Below are positions 17,539-26,333 of a stretch of DNA of 64,000 bases, in pieces. Origin of the DNA: Neisseria musculi (GTDB taxonomy: Bacteria; Pseudomonadota; Gammaproteobacteria; Burkholderiales; Neisseriaceae). Position 1 is the first letter of the stretch. Every line of letters starts with the position of its first letter. The notes beneath the pieces are model-generated. The model did not search any database. It saw nothing but the letters and a program-made list of their open reading frames with translations, and was not told the DNA's origin. The stretch spans positions 620,001-684,000 of the forward strand of contig NZ_CP060414.2 in NCBI RefSeq assembly GCF_014297595.2, given 5' to 3'. The position numbers and the translations under genes are program-made.

Positions 17539-18594
17539 TCAGACGGCCGCTGCGGTATCGGGCGCGGTATCTGCGCCTATCCAATTGGGTTCGGTGTGGA
17601 GCGCAACGCCGAAGGTTTGCTGCACGGTGCGCACGATGTGTTGCGCCAATGCGTAAACATCGTGCGCCTGCGCCTGCTGTTTGTTTACCAACACCAGCGC
17701 CTGTTGGTTGTGAACGGCTGCGCCGCCGATTTGGAAGCCTTTGAGGTTGCAGCATTCGATCAGCCAGCCTGCGGCAAGTTTCACCGAGCCATCGGGCTGC
17801 GGGTAGTGCGGCATATCGGGATACTGCGCCAGCAGTTTTTGCGCTGTTGGTGCCGCCACCACGGGGTTTTTGAAAAAGCTGCCGACATTGCCCAGCGTTT
17901 TCGGGTCGGGCAGTTTGCCCGAGCGGATCTGGCAGACGGCATCGGATACGTCTTTCGCCGTGATTTTGCGCCCCGCGCAGGCCTGTTCCACCACAGCGGC
18001 CAAGTCGCCGTAGCGCACATTGGGGCGGAAGGTTTCGTTTAGGGCAAACACCACCGCCGTAATCACATAACGCCCCCTGCCTGCCTGTTTGAACAGGCTT
18101 TCGCGGTAGGAAAAGCGGCAGGCGGCATTATCGAGCGTAACAAATGTGCAGGTGTCCAAATCGAAGCAGCGCACGCTGTGTATCGCGTCTTTCACTTCCA
18201 CGCCGTAGGCGCCGATATTCTGCACGGGCGATGCGCCCACGCTGCCGGGAATCAGGCTCAGGTTTTCCAGCCCGCTCAAGCCCGCTTCGAGCGTGTGCAG
18301 CACAAATTCGTGCCACACTTCGCCCGCCTGCGCTTCGAGATAAACGAGGCCGTCTGAACGGAAAAGCTCGCGGATGCCCCGGTTTTGGATATGGACGGCC
18401 AAACCCTGATAATCGCCCATCAGCAGAATATTGCTGCCGCCGCCCAGCCACAGCACGCTTTCGCGCTTGAATGCGGGCAGCTTCACGATTTCGTGCAGGT
18501 CGTTTTCGTGTTCCAAAACCGCAAAATCACGCGCCCGGGCTTTGAGGCCGAAGGTGTTGAGCGGGGTTAAATCCACATTGTGCATCACTTGCAT
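17539..18594 (-). CDS. murB: UDP-N-acetylenolpyruvoylglucosamine reductase
   Basis: FAD enzyme that completes UDP-N-acetylmuramate for peptidoglycan. The product is 351 residues when started at 18594 (MQVMHNVDLTPLNTFGL); the open frame extends upstream only inside norM. AAGGA eight bases before fits this start. Type I MurB motifs: WLGGGSNIL, GLENLSLIPGSVGASPVQN then IGAYGVE, catalytic Ser in LGNVGSFFKNP, and the late Glu in HTEPNWIG. The ATG shares its A with the norM stop (TGATG). The stop codon lies in a DUS (GCC GTC TGA), giving the C terminus AAAV, as in aroD. Confidence 0.95.
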   Translation of the reverse strand: MQVMHNVDLTPLNTFGLKARARDFAVLEHENDLHEIVKLPAFKRESVLWLGGGSNILLMGDYQGLAVHIQNRGIRELFRSDGLVYLEAQAGEVWHEFVLHTLEAGLSGLENLSLIPGSVGASPVQNIGAYGVEVKDAIHSVRCFDLDTCTFVTLDNAACRFSYRESLFKQAGRGRYVITAVVFALNETFRPNVRYGDLAAVVEQACAGRKITAKDVSDAVCQIRSGKLPDPKTLGNVGSFFKNPVVAAPTAQKLLAQYPDMPHYPQPDGSVKLAAGWLIECCNLKGFQIGGAAVHNQQALVLVNKQQAQAHDVYALAQHIVRTVQQTFGVALHTEPNWIGADTAPDTAAAV

Positions 18595-19973
18595 CACACT
18601 GTCCTTTTGCGCGCCGCCTGCGGGCGGCTGCACCATTGCAAATACCAAACCAGCAGCACCGCCGCCACCGTGAGCGACAACACCAGCGCCGTCCAAAAAC
18701 CATAAATGCCCATATTCAAACCATAGGCGAGCGCATAGCCGGGCAGCAGGCCGAAGCCCCAAAACGCCAGCGCGTGTATCAGCATCGGCACTTTGGTGAT
18801 TTTATAGCCGCGCAGCGCATAAGAAGCCACGCATTGGGTGCTGTCGGCAAGTTGGAACACCGCCGCAAACAGCAGCACGGCGGCGGCAATGCCCAATACG
18901 GCGGCATCATCGGTATACATGCCCGCCAGCGGGTAGCGGAGCCATACCAACAGCAGGGCGGTAACCGCCGCCAGCATCAGCCCCAACACCAGTGACACGC
19001 CCGAAATATAGCGCGCCCTAATATATTCGCCGCGTCCGAGCGAATAGCCCACCCGCACCGTGCCGGCTGCGCCCACGCTTTGCGGAATCATATAAATCAC
19101 GCCGGTAAGGCTGATCACCACCTGTTGCGCGGCGATATAATCCTCACCCAGCGGGGCAATCAAAAACACAATAAACGAAAACAGGCTCGCTTCGAGAAAA
19201 AACGACAAACCGATGGGCGCGCCCAGCTTCCAGATTCTGCAGAACGCATCGGCTTTGGGGCGGCTGAAACGGTCGGTCAGCCCGAAGCGGCGGAAATAGG
19301 GCTGCTTGGCCGCATAAAGCCACAACACCGCCGCATTAAACCAAAACACCGTCGCCGTGGCCAGACCGCAGCCTGCGCCGCCCAGCGCAGGCATGCCGAA
19401 TTTGCCGTAAACAAACATATAGTTGAGCGGAATATTGAGCAGAAACGCCAAAAAACTCACCACCATAATCGCGCGCGGGCGGTTGAGGCTGGAGGCATAA
19501 GCATGCAGGGCGCGGTGTATCATCGCGGCGGGCATGGCCAGGCCGGTGAAAAACATATAATGCCCCATCATCCGCTCGACCTTGCCGCTCAGGTTCAAAA
19601 CCTGCTGAAACAGCGGCACCGCCGCCCACAGCAGCAGCATACCGGCCAGCCCCAGCATCAAGCCGAACCAGATGCCCTGCCGCCCCGTTTCGCCCACTTC
19701 GGCGGTTTTGCCCGCGCCGAACAAATGGGCAATCATCGGATTGAGCGCCGTCATCACCCCCAAAAAGGTGATATACACGGTGGCAAACGCGCTGCTGCCC
19801 AATGCCACCGCCGCCAAATCGTCTTTGCCCGCGCCGCCGGCCATCACCGTATCGACAAAACCGATGCCCACCTGCGCCACCTGCGCCAGCAGCATGGGCA
19901 GGGCCAGCAGGGAGAGCTTTTTGATTTCTTTCGAGAAAACGGAGAAGGAATAGCGGTTTAAATCGAGCAGCAT
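18594..19973 (-). CDS. norM: MATE family multidrug efflux pump NorM
   Basis: Na+-coupled exporter of cationic drugs in the inner membrane. The product is 459 residues, the same length as gonococcal NorM, beginning MLLDLNRYSFSVFSKEIKKL as neisserial NorM does. Twelve hydrophobic segments; landmarks VGIGFVDTVMAGGAGKDDLA, GAGKTAEVGETGRQGIWFG, HAYASSLNRPRAIM, GAPIGLSFFLEASLFSFIVF. It overlaps murB by one base, so both are probably one transcript. Confidence 0.95.
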   Translation of the reverse strand: MLLDLNRYSFSVFSKEIKKLSLLALPMLLAQVAQVGIGFVDTVMAGGAGKDDLAAVALGSSAFATVYITFLGVMTALNPMIAHLFGAGKTAEVGETGRQGIWFGLMLGLAGMLLLWAAVPLFQQVLNLSGKVERMMGHYMFFTGLAMPAAMIHRALHAYASSLNRPRAIMVVSFLAFLLNIPLNYMFVYGKFGMPALGGAGCGLATATVFWFNAAVLWLYAAKQPYFRRFGLTDRFSRPKADAFCRIWKLGAPIGLSFFLEASLFSFIVFLIAPLGEDYIAAQQVVISLTGVIYMIPQSVGAAGTVRVGYSLGRGEYIRARYISGVSLVLGLMLAAVTALLLVWLRYPLAGMYTDDAAVLGIAAAVLLFAAVFQLADSTQCVASYALRGYKITKVPMLIHALAFWGFGLLPGYALAYGLNMGIYGFWTALVLSLTVAAVLLVWYLQWCSRPQAARKRTV

Positions 19974-20394
19974 GGGGTTTTTTGATATTCAAATAAGGCG
20001 GGCACCGCGCCGCGTGGGGCGTTCAAGCATTGTCGGGGCTTCAGACGGCCTGTTGCCGATATTATAGAGACTGTTTGAAAAGCGGCGTGTAGTGTAACAA
20101 AAAAAGCCCCGTTTCGGTTGGATTGGCAACAGGCAGGCCGTCTGAAACACGGTCTGCCCAAGTGCTGTCGGCCTGCAAGATTTTCCGCAATAAGCAGAAA
20201 CGCCGTCTGCAAACCGCTTTGGCAAGCCGCGTCAGGCCGCGCGGCTGCCGTTGCACAAACCGCTGCCCTGTTTGTAATGTAGAGCAGCCCGCATCCATGC
20301 CCGGGCATATTTTCAGACCCGAGGTGTATTTTCAGACGGCCTGTAATGCAAAGCCATGCCCGAATCGGAGCGGGTTTCAGCTCTGATTGGGAAT
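19974..20394. other. Gene-free spacer upstream of norM
   Basis: Holds several DUS in both orientations (for example 20040-20051, 20133-20144, 20331-20342) and no frame with recognisable features. It ends where the AT-richer MerR fragment begins, so the right part may be the junction of an acquired segment. Confidence 0.5.
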
Positions 20395-20532
20395 TTAATA
20401 ACGGCAAGGGCAAAACCTGCTATTTTGTTGGTGCGTGGGGCTGATTAAGCCTTGTTTTTCATAATAACGAATGGTTTCCAAATGCACGCCTGCTTGTTCA
20501 CTGGCTTGTTTTATTTTAAAAAATTTTGACAT
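20395..20532 (-). pseudogene. MerR-family regulator, N-terminal fragment
   Basis: Start ATG at 20532; it reads MSKFFKIKQASEQAGVHLET then IRYYEKQGLISPTHQQNS, a textbook MerR HTH plus wing (xxYYExxGLI). After residue 38 the sequence leaves the family and stops at residue 45, losing the rest of the DNA-binding domain, dimerisation helix and metal-binding Cys residues. Divergent from the CDF transporter and next to a MerR-type promoter, so it was probably the metal sensor of that transporter. Confidence 0.8.
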
Positions 20533-20540
20533 TTTGGCTT

Positions 20541-20577
20541 GACCCTGTAATGGCTACGGAGTTTATAATATAGCAAG
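20541..20577 (+). promoter_or_regulatory. MerR-type promoter and operator for CDF gene
   Basis: TTGACC at 20541-20546 and TATAAT at 20566-20571 are separated by 19 bases, the long spacer typical of MerR-controlled promoters. The spacer carries the dyad CTGTA-n(7)-TACGG (ACCCTGTAATGGCTACGGAG), close to CadR/PbrR-like operators. With the regulator truncated, expression should be altered unless another MerR protein acts here. Confidence 0.75.
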
Positions 20578-20601
20578 CTTCATCTAAAACAGGAGCAAAA
20601 A

Positions 20602-21216
20602 ATGCCGTGCCAAAATTGTTGCGGTTCAAATCAACCCACTCATCAATCGCCCAAATACAAAAAAGCCTTGTGGATTGTCTTGATATTGAATTTAACAATG
20701 TTTTTTGTAGAAATTGTAATGGGGATAAAATCGGGTTCAACTTCGCTGTTATCGGACAGTTTAGACTTCTTGGGTGATAGTGCCAATTATTTGATAAGTT
20801 TGATTGTGTTGCCAATGGCGTTAAGTTACCGTGCCAAAGCGTCTATGGTCAAGGGGCTAACAATGGGCAGTTTTGGTTTGTTTATTTTAATGACGACCGT
20901 TTATCGTGTGTTTTATGGGGAAATTCCCAGTTATTCTGAAATGAGTATTGTGGGATTTTTGGCGTTATTGGTAAATGTGTCAGCATTGCTGATATTGTTA
21001 AAATTTCGTGATGGCGACAGCAATGTCAGAAGCGTGTGGGTGTGTTCCCGAAATGATGCCATTGGTAATGTAGCAGTGATTTTGGCTGGTATAGCAGTTT
21101 ATGTTTTTGGGTCAAAATATCCTGATTTAATTGTGGCTTTTGTTTTGGCATTTTTGGCATTACAAGCCAGTCAAGAAATCATCAAAAGGGCTTGGACGGA
21201 ATTAAAAGTCAGTTAA
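20602..21216 (+). CDS. CDF-like heavy-metal cation transporter
   Basis: The product is 204 residues. N-terminal Cys pair MPCQNCCGSN, then about six hydrophobic segments. SDSLDFLGDSANY and CSRNDAIGNVAV are the two acidic metal-binding transmembrane blocks of cation diffusion facilitators. The short form without a large cytoplasmic domain is common in MerR-linked metal resistance pairs. Codon use is clearly AT-richer than neighbours, and the segment has no DUS, unlike the rest of the window, suggesting transfer from a lower-GC donor. Metal specificity cannot be read; Cd/Zn/Pb/Co are possible. Confidence 0.8.
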   Translation: MPCQNCCGSNQPTHQSPKYKKALWIVLILNLTMFFVEIVMGIKSGSTSLLSDSLDFLGDSANYLISLIVLPMALSYRAKASMVKGLTMGSFGLFILMTTVYRVFYGEIPSYSEMSIVGFLALLVNVSALLILLKFRDGDSNVRSVWVCSRNDAIGNVAVILAGIAVYVFGSKYPDLIVAFVLAFLALQASQEIIKRAWTELKVS

Positions 21217-21219
21217 TTT

Positions 21220-21257
21220 AAAGCACCGTTTGGATTAAGGTTCAAGCGGTGTTTTTC
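21220..21257 (+). terminator. Terminator after CDF gene
   Basis: AAAGCACCG and CGGTGTTTTT arms around an 18-base loop, ending in a T run, just past the transporter stop. It has no DUS, consistent with foreign origin. Confidence 0.65.
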
Positions 21258-21363
21258 TTTCTAAAATTTTACAAAATAACTTTCAGCCAGCCCCAAAAAC
21301 CTTAATTTGTAATTCATTCTCATTTTTTGCTAAAATGGCGGTTATTTTAAGTTGAAGTTTAAA

Positions 21364-21447
21364 ATGCAAAATTCCTTAATCGCCCTAGCATTATCGCTTG
21401 CCTTAACTGCCTGTCAAACAATGCCGGCAGACACGCAACCGGCTTAA
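21364..21447 (+). CDS. 27-residue lipoprotein-like reading frame, probably a fragment
   Basis: MQNSLIALALSLALTACQTM plus PADTQPA: a signal peptide with a good lipobox (LTAC) and then only nine residues. Codon use matches the AT-rich CDF segment up to about 21430, then GC content jumps. Most likely the 5' end of a lipoprotein gene cut at the right junction of the acquired segment; a bona fide micro-lipoprotein is possible but less likely. Confidence 0.4.
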   Translation: MQNSLIALALSLALTACQTMPADTQPA

Positions 21448-21667
21448 ACCGGCCTTTGAGCGGTGCGCCGAAGCCGCCGCCATGCCGCTTCAGACGGCCG
21501 CCAAACCCGCCTTTGCCGGTGTCCCGCCCAATCCGTGCTCCCGGGTAAAACCGACCTGGAAATACCGGCCGTTCGAGCCTGCCAGTGAGCTTTATCTTGC
21601 CCTTATATGGAGCGGGACAAGGTTGCGGACAGGCATATTTTCTGCTTCGGCAGAATCAAACAGAACC

Positions 21668-22648
21668 TCATCCCTGCCGGCTTTCCAACACCGATAAAAA
21701 CTGTGCCAAATCTTGCGGCAGCGCCGCTTTCAGGTGCAGCGGCCCGCCCGTGAGCGGGTGGTTCAGATGCAGTTCGGCCGCGTGTAGAAACATCCGTTTC
21801 AGGCCGAGTTTCTGCAGGCGTTTGTTGGCCTGATAATCACCGTAGCGTTCGTCACCTGCAATCGGGCAGCCTTGCGACTGCATATGCACCCTGATCTGGT
21901 GGGTGCGGCCGGTTTTCAGCGTGGCTTGGGCGAAGGTTAAATCCGACAGGCCGACACTGTGCAGAAGGCCGTCTGAAAAACGGTTCAACACCCGCAAAAC
22001 CGTGTGTGCCGGTTGGCCGTTTTCACTCACGCGCACCATTTTTTCGCCCTGCGCGCCGGTGTATTTGAAGAGCGGCAGTTTTACATCTGTGCGGTTTTGT
22101 TTCAGACGGCCCACCCCCAGCGCGAGATAGATTTTTTTCGGGTGGTTGTTGCGGATGGCTTCGTGCAGCTTCACCAGCGCGCTGCGTTTTTTGGCAACCA
22201 TCAACAGGCCGCTGGTGTCTTTGTCGAGGCGGTGGACGAGTTCGAGATATTCGGCTTCGGGGCGGGCGCGGCGGAGTTGTTCGATAACGCCGAAGCTTAC
22301 GCCGCTGCCGCCGTGCACTGCCGTGCCTGCGGGCTTGTTGATGACCAGCACGGCATCGTCTTCATACACAATCTCAAACCTGCGCGCGGGCGCGGCGTTT
22401 TTTTCAGACGGCCTCTGTTTTTCGGCCGTGCGCACGGGCGGAATGCGCACCACATCGCCTTCATTCAGCCGCTCGGACGGTTGGGCGCGCTTTTTGTTCA
22501 GACGCACCTCTCCTGCGCGGATAATGCGGTGGATATGGCTCTTGGGCACGCCTTTGAGGGTTTTGATTAAGAAGTTGTCGAGCCGCGCGCCGGCATCCGC
22601 TTCGGTGATGCTGATGCGGCTGACCAAGTTTTTGCTAATTGCAGGCAT
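21668..22648 (-). CDS. rluC: 23S rRNA pseudouridine synthase RluC-type
   Basis: Isomerises uridines in 23S rRNA (955/2504/2580 in E. coli RluC). The product is 326 residues: S4 RNA-binding domain (RLDNFLIKTLKGVPKSHIHR) then the RluA-type catalytic domain with HRLDKDTSGLLM (catalytic Asp) and KTGRTHQIRVHM. An in-frame DUS encodes PSEK in the linker after the S4 domain, and another lies near 21970. Divergent from rne, the same neighbourhood as in enteric bacteria, which supports RluC over RluD. Confidence 0.9.
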   Translation of the reverse strand: MPAISKNLVSRISITEADAGARLDNFLIKTLKGVPKSHIHRIIRAGEVRLNKKRAQPSERLNEGDVVRIPPVRTAEKQRPSEKNAAPARRFEIVYEDDAVLVINKPAGTAVHGGSGVSFGVIEQLRRARPEAEYLELVHRLDKDTSGLLMVAKKRSALVKLHEAIRNNHPKKIYLALGVGRLKQNRTDVKLPLFKYTGAQGEKMVRVSENGQPAHTVLRVLNRFSDGLLHSVGLSDLTFAQATLKTGRTHQIRVHMQSQGCPIAGDERYGDYQANKRLQKLGLKRMFLHAAELHLNHPLTGGPLHLKAALPQDLAQFLSVLESRQG

Positions 22649-23148
22649 TTTCTCTATAATCCCGTTACTGTTTTAAGACGGTTTAAGAAGAAATAACAGG
22701 CCGTCTGAAACAGATTCGGCGCAAGGTTTGCAAACGGCAAACCGAAACCGCCCGTTATTGTGAACCGGGTATTTTATCTGAAAAAAGCACGCCACAAAGC
22801 ATTTCCTTTGTCTGCCTTAAAGCCGGGCGGATAAAGATGTAATTAAGTTTAACCTTTTCCGGCACGGTGCCCGCAAGCATAAGACGCACGACAACGCGCT
22901 GCCGCAGGATTTTTGCCGCGCCGGACAGCAATGAAGAAGACGGCTCGTATTTGCCGGCTGCCCGATGGCGCAGCGGCAGGCCAGCAGCATGGAAAAACGC
23001 AAATCGTAGAAGCATCCGTGCCGTATGTTCTTTATCTCCCTTCTCGTTCAAGCAGCCCCACACGCCGTTTCAGACGGCCTGACCATTGGCGGCTGGCAAG
23101 CGTTGAATACTGATTACACGCCTCGTGGGTGCATGAAACGAGGTTGTT
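22649..23148 (+). promoter_or_regulatory. rluC-rne intergenic region / rne leader
   Basis: About 500 bases with DUS near 22698 and 23069 and no convincing gene. A long leader is expected for rne, whose mRNA is autoregulated in other bacteria; no specific conserved structure was recognised here. The rne ribosome site is weak (GAGG near 23133). Confidence 0.4.
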
Positions 23149-26031
23149 ATGAAACGTATGTTGTTTAACGCCACGCAGGCCGAAGAGCTGCGCGTGGCAA
23201 TCGTTGACGGGCAGACCCTGCTCGATCTCGATATCGAAACGCTGGGCAAAGAGCAGCGTAAAGGCAATATCTATAAGGGTGTGATTACCCGCATCGAGCC
23301 GTCGCTGGAAGCGTGTTTCGTTGATTACGGCACCGACCGCCACGGCTTTCTTCCGTTCAAAGAAGTCTCCCGAACCTATTTCCAAGACTACGAGGGCGGC
23401 CGCGCACGCATTCAAGATGTGCTCAAAGAAGGCATGCAGGTGATTGTGCAGGTGGAAAAAGACGAGCGCGGCAACAAAGGTGCGGCGCTGACCACCTTTA
23501 TCAGCCTGGCCGGCCGCTATCTGGTGCTGATGCCCAATAATCCGCGCGGCGGAGGTGTGTCGCGCCGCATCGAAGGCGAAGAGCGCCAAGAGCTGAAAGC
23601 CGCAATGGCCGAGTTGGATGTGCCGCGCGGCATGAGCCTGATTGCGCGCACTGCCGGCATCGGCCGCAGCGTGGAAGAGCTGCAATGGGATTTCAACTAT
23701 CTCAGGCAGCTGTGGCAGGCCATCGAAGAAGCGGGCAGGGCGCACCACGAGCCGTATCTGCTGTTTATGGAAAGCTCGCTGCTCATCCGCGCCATCCGCG
23801 ACTACTACCGCCCCGACATCGGTGAAATTCTGGTCGACAACCGCGAGGTACACGAGCAAATCAGCGAGTTTATGAGCTATGTGATGCCCAACAACATCGG
23901 CCGTCTGAAACTCTATCAAGACCACACACCGCTGTTTTCGCGTTTTCAAATCGAGCATCAGATTGAAAGCGCGTTTGCCCGCAGCGTGAGCCTGCCTTCC
24001 GGCGGGGCGGTGGTTATCGACCACACCGAAGCCCTGGTTTCCATCGATGTGAACTCGGCCCGTGCTACCCGCGGTGCCGATATTGAAGACACCGCCTTCA
24101 AAACCAATATGGAGGCCGCCGAAGAAGTGGCCCGCCAAATGCGCCTGCGCGACCTGGGCGGTTTGGTGGTGATCGACTTCATCGATATGGAAAACCCCAA
24201 ACACCAGCGTGATGTGGAAAACGTGTTGCGCGATGCCTTGAAAAAAGACCGCGCCCGTGTGCAGATGGGCAAACTTTCCCGCTTCGGCCTGCTCGAGCTT
24301 TCGCGCCAACGCCTGAAGCCTGCGCTGGGCGAAAGCAGCCATACCGCCTGCCCGCGCTGTGCCGGAACCGGTGTTATCCGCAGCATCGAATCCACCGCCC
24401 TGCATGTGCTGCGCATCATTCAGGAGGAAGCCATGAAAGACAACACCGGCGAAGTGCACGCACAAGTGCCGGTAGATGTGGCTACTTTCCTGCTCAATGA
24501 AAAACGCGCCGAACTGTTTGGTTTGGAAGAGCGTTTGGAGGTTTCGGTATTCCTGATTCCCAACAACCATCTCGAAAACCCGCACTACGAAATCACCCGT
24601 GTGCGCACCGATGATGTGGACGAAAACGCCGAGCCGAGCTACAAGCGTGTGGAAGTTCCCGAAGAAAACGAAAGCGACAAACCTTTCGGCAGCGAAAGGG
24701 CCAAAGCCGAACGCCCCGAGCCGGCCGTGAAAGGGGTGAAGCACACCCGGCCCGCGCCCACAGCGGCCGCGCCGGCCTCCGCCCAACCGGGTTGGTGGGG
24801 TGGTTTGAAATCGTGGCTGGGCAAAGTATTCGGCGGCACGCAGGAGCCTGAAAAAGCGGCCGAAACCGAAAAAAACACTGCGCGCAGCAACGGCAGCCGC
24901 CGCCCGGCCGCCGGCAGCCGCCGCCAAGCCCCGCGCCGCAACCCGAACCAGAAACGGCAGGATAACGAAGCCCGGGAAGCAGATGAAGCCAAAGAAACTC
25001 CGGCCGCAGGTTTGACGGAAAACAGCGCAGGCGGCAACGGCAGCCGCACCCGGCGCAACCGCCGCCATCAGGATGAGGGCAGCTGCAACCGCCCAATCCG
25101 CAACGATACCGGCGACAGTGTTTCCGAAGCAGGCAGGCCGGCAGAGAAAGCAGTTGAAAAAGCAGTCCGTAACGGGCAGCACGGCAACCGCCTCAACCGC
25201 AGCGAAAAACCGGCTGCGCAGGTTGCCGCCGGGGCAGTTGCAAAAGCGGAAAAACTGCCCGAAACGGCAGTGGAGGCTGCGCAAACCACACAGGCTGCAA
25301 CCGGCAGCGATGATCGGAGCAGCCGCCGGGAGCGCGAACGCAACCGTCAGCGCGACCAACGCGACCGCCGCAGCAACAGCAAGAAGCGCAATATTCCTTC
25401 AGCCGCTAAAATCGAGCAATATCTGAGCATTGAGGAAACGGCCGACAAAGTGCGTTTTGCCGTGGCGTATGTGTGCGGCGGGGCTGAAGAAACACCGGTT
25501 GCTATTTCTGTTGCCGCACCGTTGGCCGCCGATGCCGGCGCGGTTGCGCCCGAGGCCGACAAACCTTTGGTTGTGGTGGTGCCTGCCCGGATTGAGGCTG
25601 CCCTTGTGGAGCAGTCTGTCGAAAACAGCGCAGCCGAACCGCTTTTGTTTGCCATCGAACCCGATGATGCCGGGGAGCCGGTGAGGCCGTCTGAACAGCA
25701 GATAATCGAATCAGCGGTGTTCAATACCGAGCAGGCGGTTTGTGCTGTGTCGGGTATCGGCCATGCAGACGAAGACCGTGAGGCGGGGCAGCCGGAAGCG
25801 CAGGCGCAAGAAGCTGCCGCCGTACAAACCGTAACGGTGGCGCCGGCTGTTTCAGACGGCTTGGACTTGGGCGGCCTGGTGCTGGTGCAGACCCGTGCGG
25901 ATGCCATGGCTGCCGCCGCAGTATGGGTACAACCCGAAACACCCACTCTGCGCCGTGCCGATGTGCCGAAAATTGCAGAAGCCGAGGCTGCCGATGTTGC
26001 GCTGGTGCAGGTGGAAACCGCCCGGCAGTAA
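23149..26031 (+). CDS. rne: Ribonuclease E
   Basis: Essential endoribonuclease for mRNA decay and rRNA/tRNA processing; scaffold of the degradosome at the inner membrane. The product is 960 residues. MKRMLFNATQAEELRVAIVD start, S1 domain about 36-119 (GNIYKGVITRIEPSLEACFV), catalytic DNase I-like part with the two Mg2+ aspartates in VSIDVNSA and VVIDFIDME, and the Zn-link CPRCAGTG (about residues 402-405). From about 500 on it is a disordered Arg/Ala/Glu-rich tail with basic stretches (RRERERNRQRDQRDRR) and two in-frame DUS near 25684 and 25851. The large minus-strand frame opposite is a shadow of its codon bias. Confidence 0.96.
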   Translation: MKRMLFNATQAEELRVAIVDGQTLLDLDIETLGKEQRKGNIYKGVITRIEPSLEACFVDYGTDRHGFLPFKEVSRTYFQDYEGGRARIQDVLKEGMQVIVQVEKDERGNKGAALTTFISLAGRYLVLMPNNPRGGGVSRRIEGEERQELKAAMAELDVPRGMSLIARTAGIGRSVEELQWDFNYLRQLWQAIEEAGRAHHEPYLLFMESSLLIRAIRDYYRPDIGEILVDNREVHEQISEFMSYVMPNNIGRLKLYQDHTPLFSRFQIEHQIESAFARSVSLPSGGAVVIDHTEALVSIDVNSARATRGADIEDTAFKTNMEAAEEVARQMRLRDLGGLVVIDFIDMENPKHQRDVENVLRDALKKDRARVQMGKLSRFGLLELSRQRLKPALGESSHTACPRCAGTGVIRSIESTALHVLRIIQEEAMKDNTGEVHAQVPVDVATFLLNEKRAELFGLEERLEVSVFLIPNNHLENPHYEITRVRTDDVDENAEPSYKRVEVPEENESDKPFGSERAKAERPEPAVKGVKHTRPAPTAAAPASAQPGWWGGLKSWLGKVFGGTQEPEKAAETEKNTARSNGSRRPAAGSRRQAPRRNPNQKRQDNEAREADEAKETPAAGLTENSAGGNGSRTRRNRRHQDEGSCNRPIRNDTGDSVSEAGRPAEKAVEKAVRNGQHGNRLNRSEKPAAQVAAGAVAKAEKLPETAVEAAQTTQAATGSDDRSSRRERERNRQRDQRDRRSNSKKRNIPSAAKIEQYLSIEETADKVRFAVAYVCGGAEETPVAISVAAPLAADAGAVAPEADKPLVVVVPARIEAALVEQSVENSAAEPLLFAIEPDDAGEPVRPSEQQIIESAVFNTEQAVCAVSGIGHADEDREAGQPEAQAQEAAAVQTVTVAPAVSDGLDLGGLVLVQTRADAMAAAAVWVQPETPTLRRADVPKIAEAEAADVALVQVETARQ

Positions 26032-26045
26032 GCCTGATACAGGCA

Positions 26046-26085
26046 GAAAAAATCCCGGCCGTTATCGAATGGCCGGGATTTTTTA
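26046..26085 (+). terminator. rne terminator
   Basis: AAAAATCCCGGCC (26048-26060) pairs with GGCCGGGATTTTT (26071-26083), a 13-bp GC-rich stem with T run, 16 bases past the rne stop. One of the few strong terminators here not made of DUS. Confidence 0.92.
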
Positions 26086-26333
26086 TATGTTTTTTATTGC
26101 ATAACTTTTTATCGGCTCTGCTATGGCGTTTGCAGCAAGCTTGGGCCGTCTGAAAAAATAATAGGGCTGTATCGATGGTGTGCAGGCAGTAATACCGCAG
26201 ATGTTGCTGTATCCTTAGCGTATTGCATAGTGAAAGCAGCGCAGCGGGGTAAGGCAGCAAAGCCGCCAAGTGAAGCACCATATGGAACAGATTCTGCTGC
26301 CGGCCTGCTTTTTTGAAGCAGGGCAACGCAGTG
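26086..26333. other. Spacer between rne and dadA
   Basis: Contains one partial DUS (GGCCGTCTGAA near 26144). No gene or RNA structure recognised. Confidence 0.5.

Noticed and set aside
18595..18762. N-terminal extension of murB
   Set aside because: Lies entirely inside norM in another frame; the murB family N terminus begins at 18594.
23032..25359. 775-residue open frame on the minus strand
   Set aside because: Antisense shadow of rne with biased composition and no family motifs.
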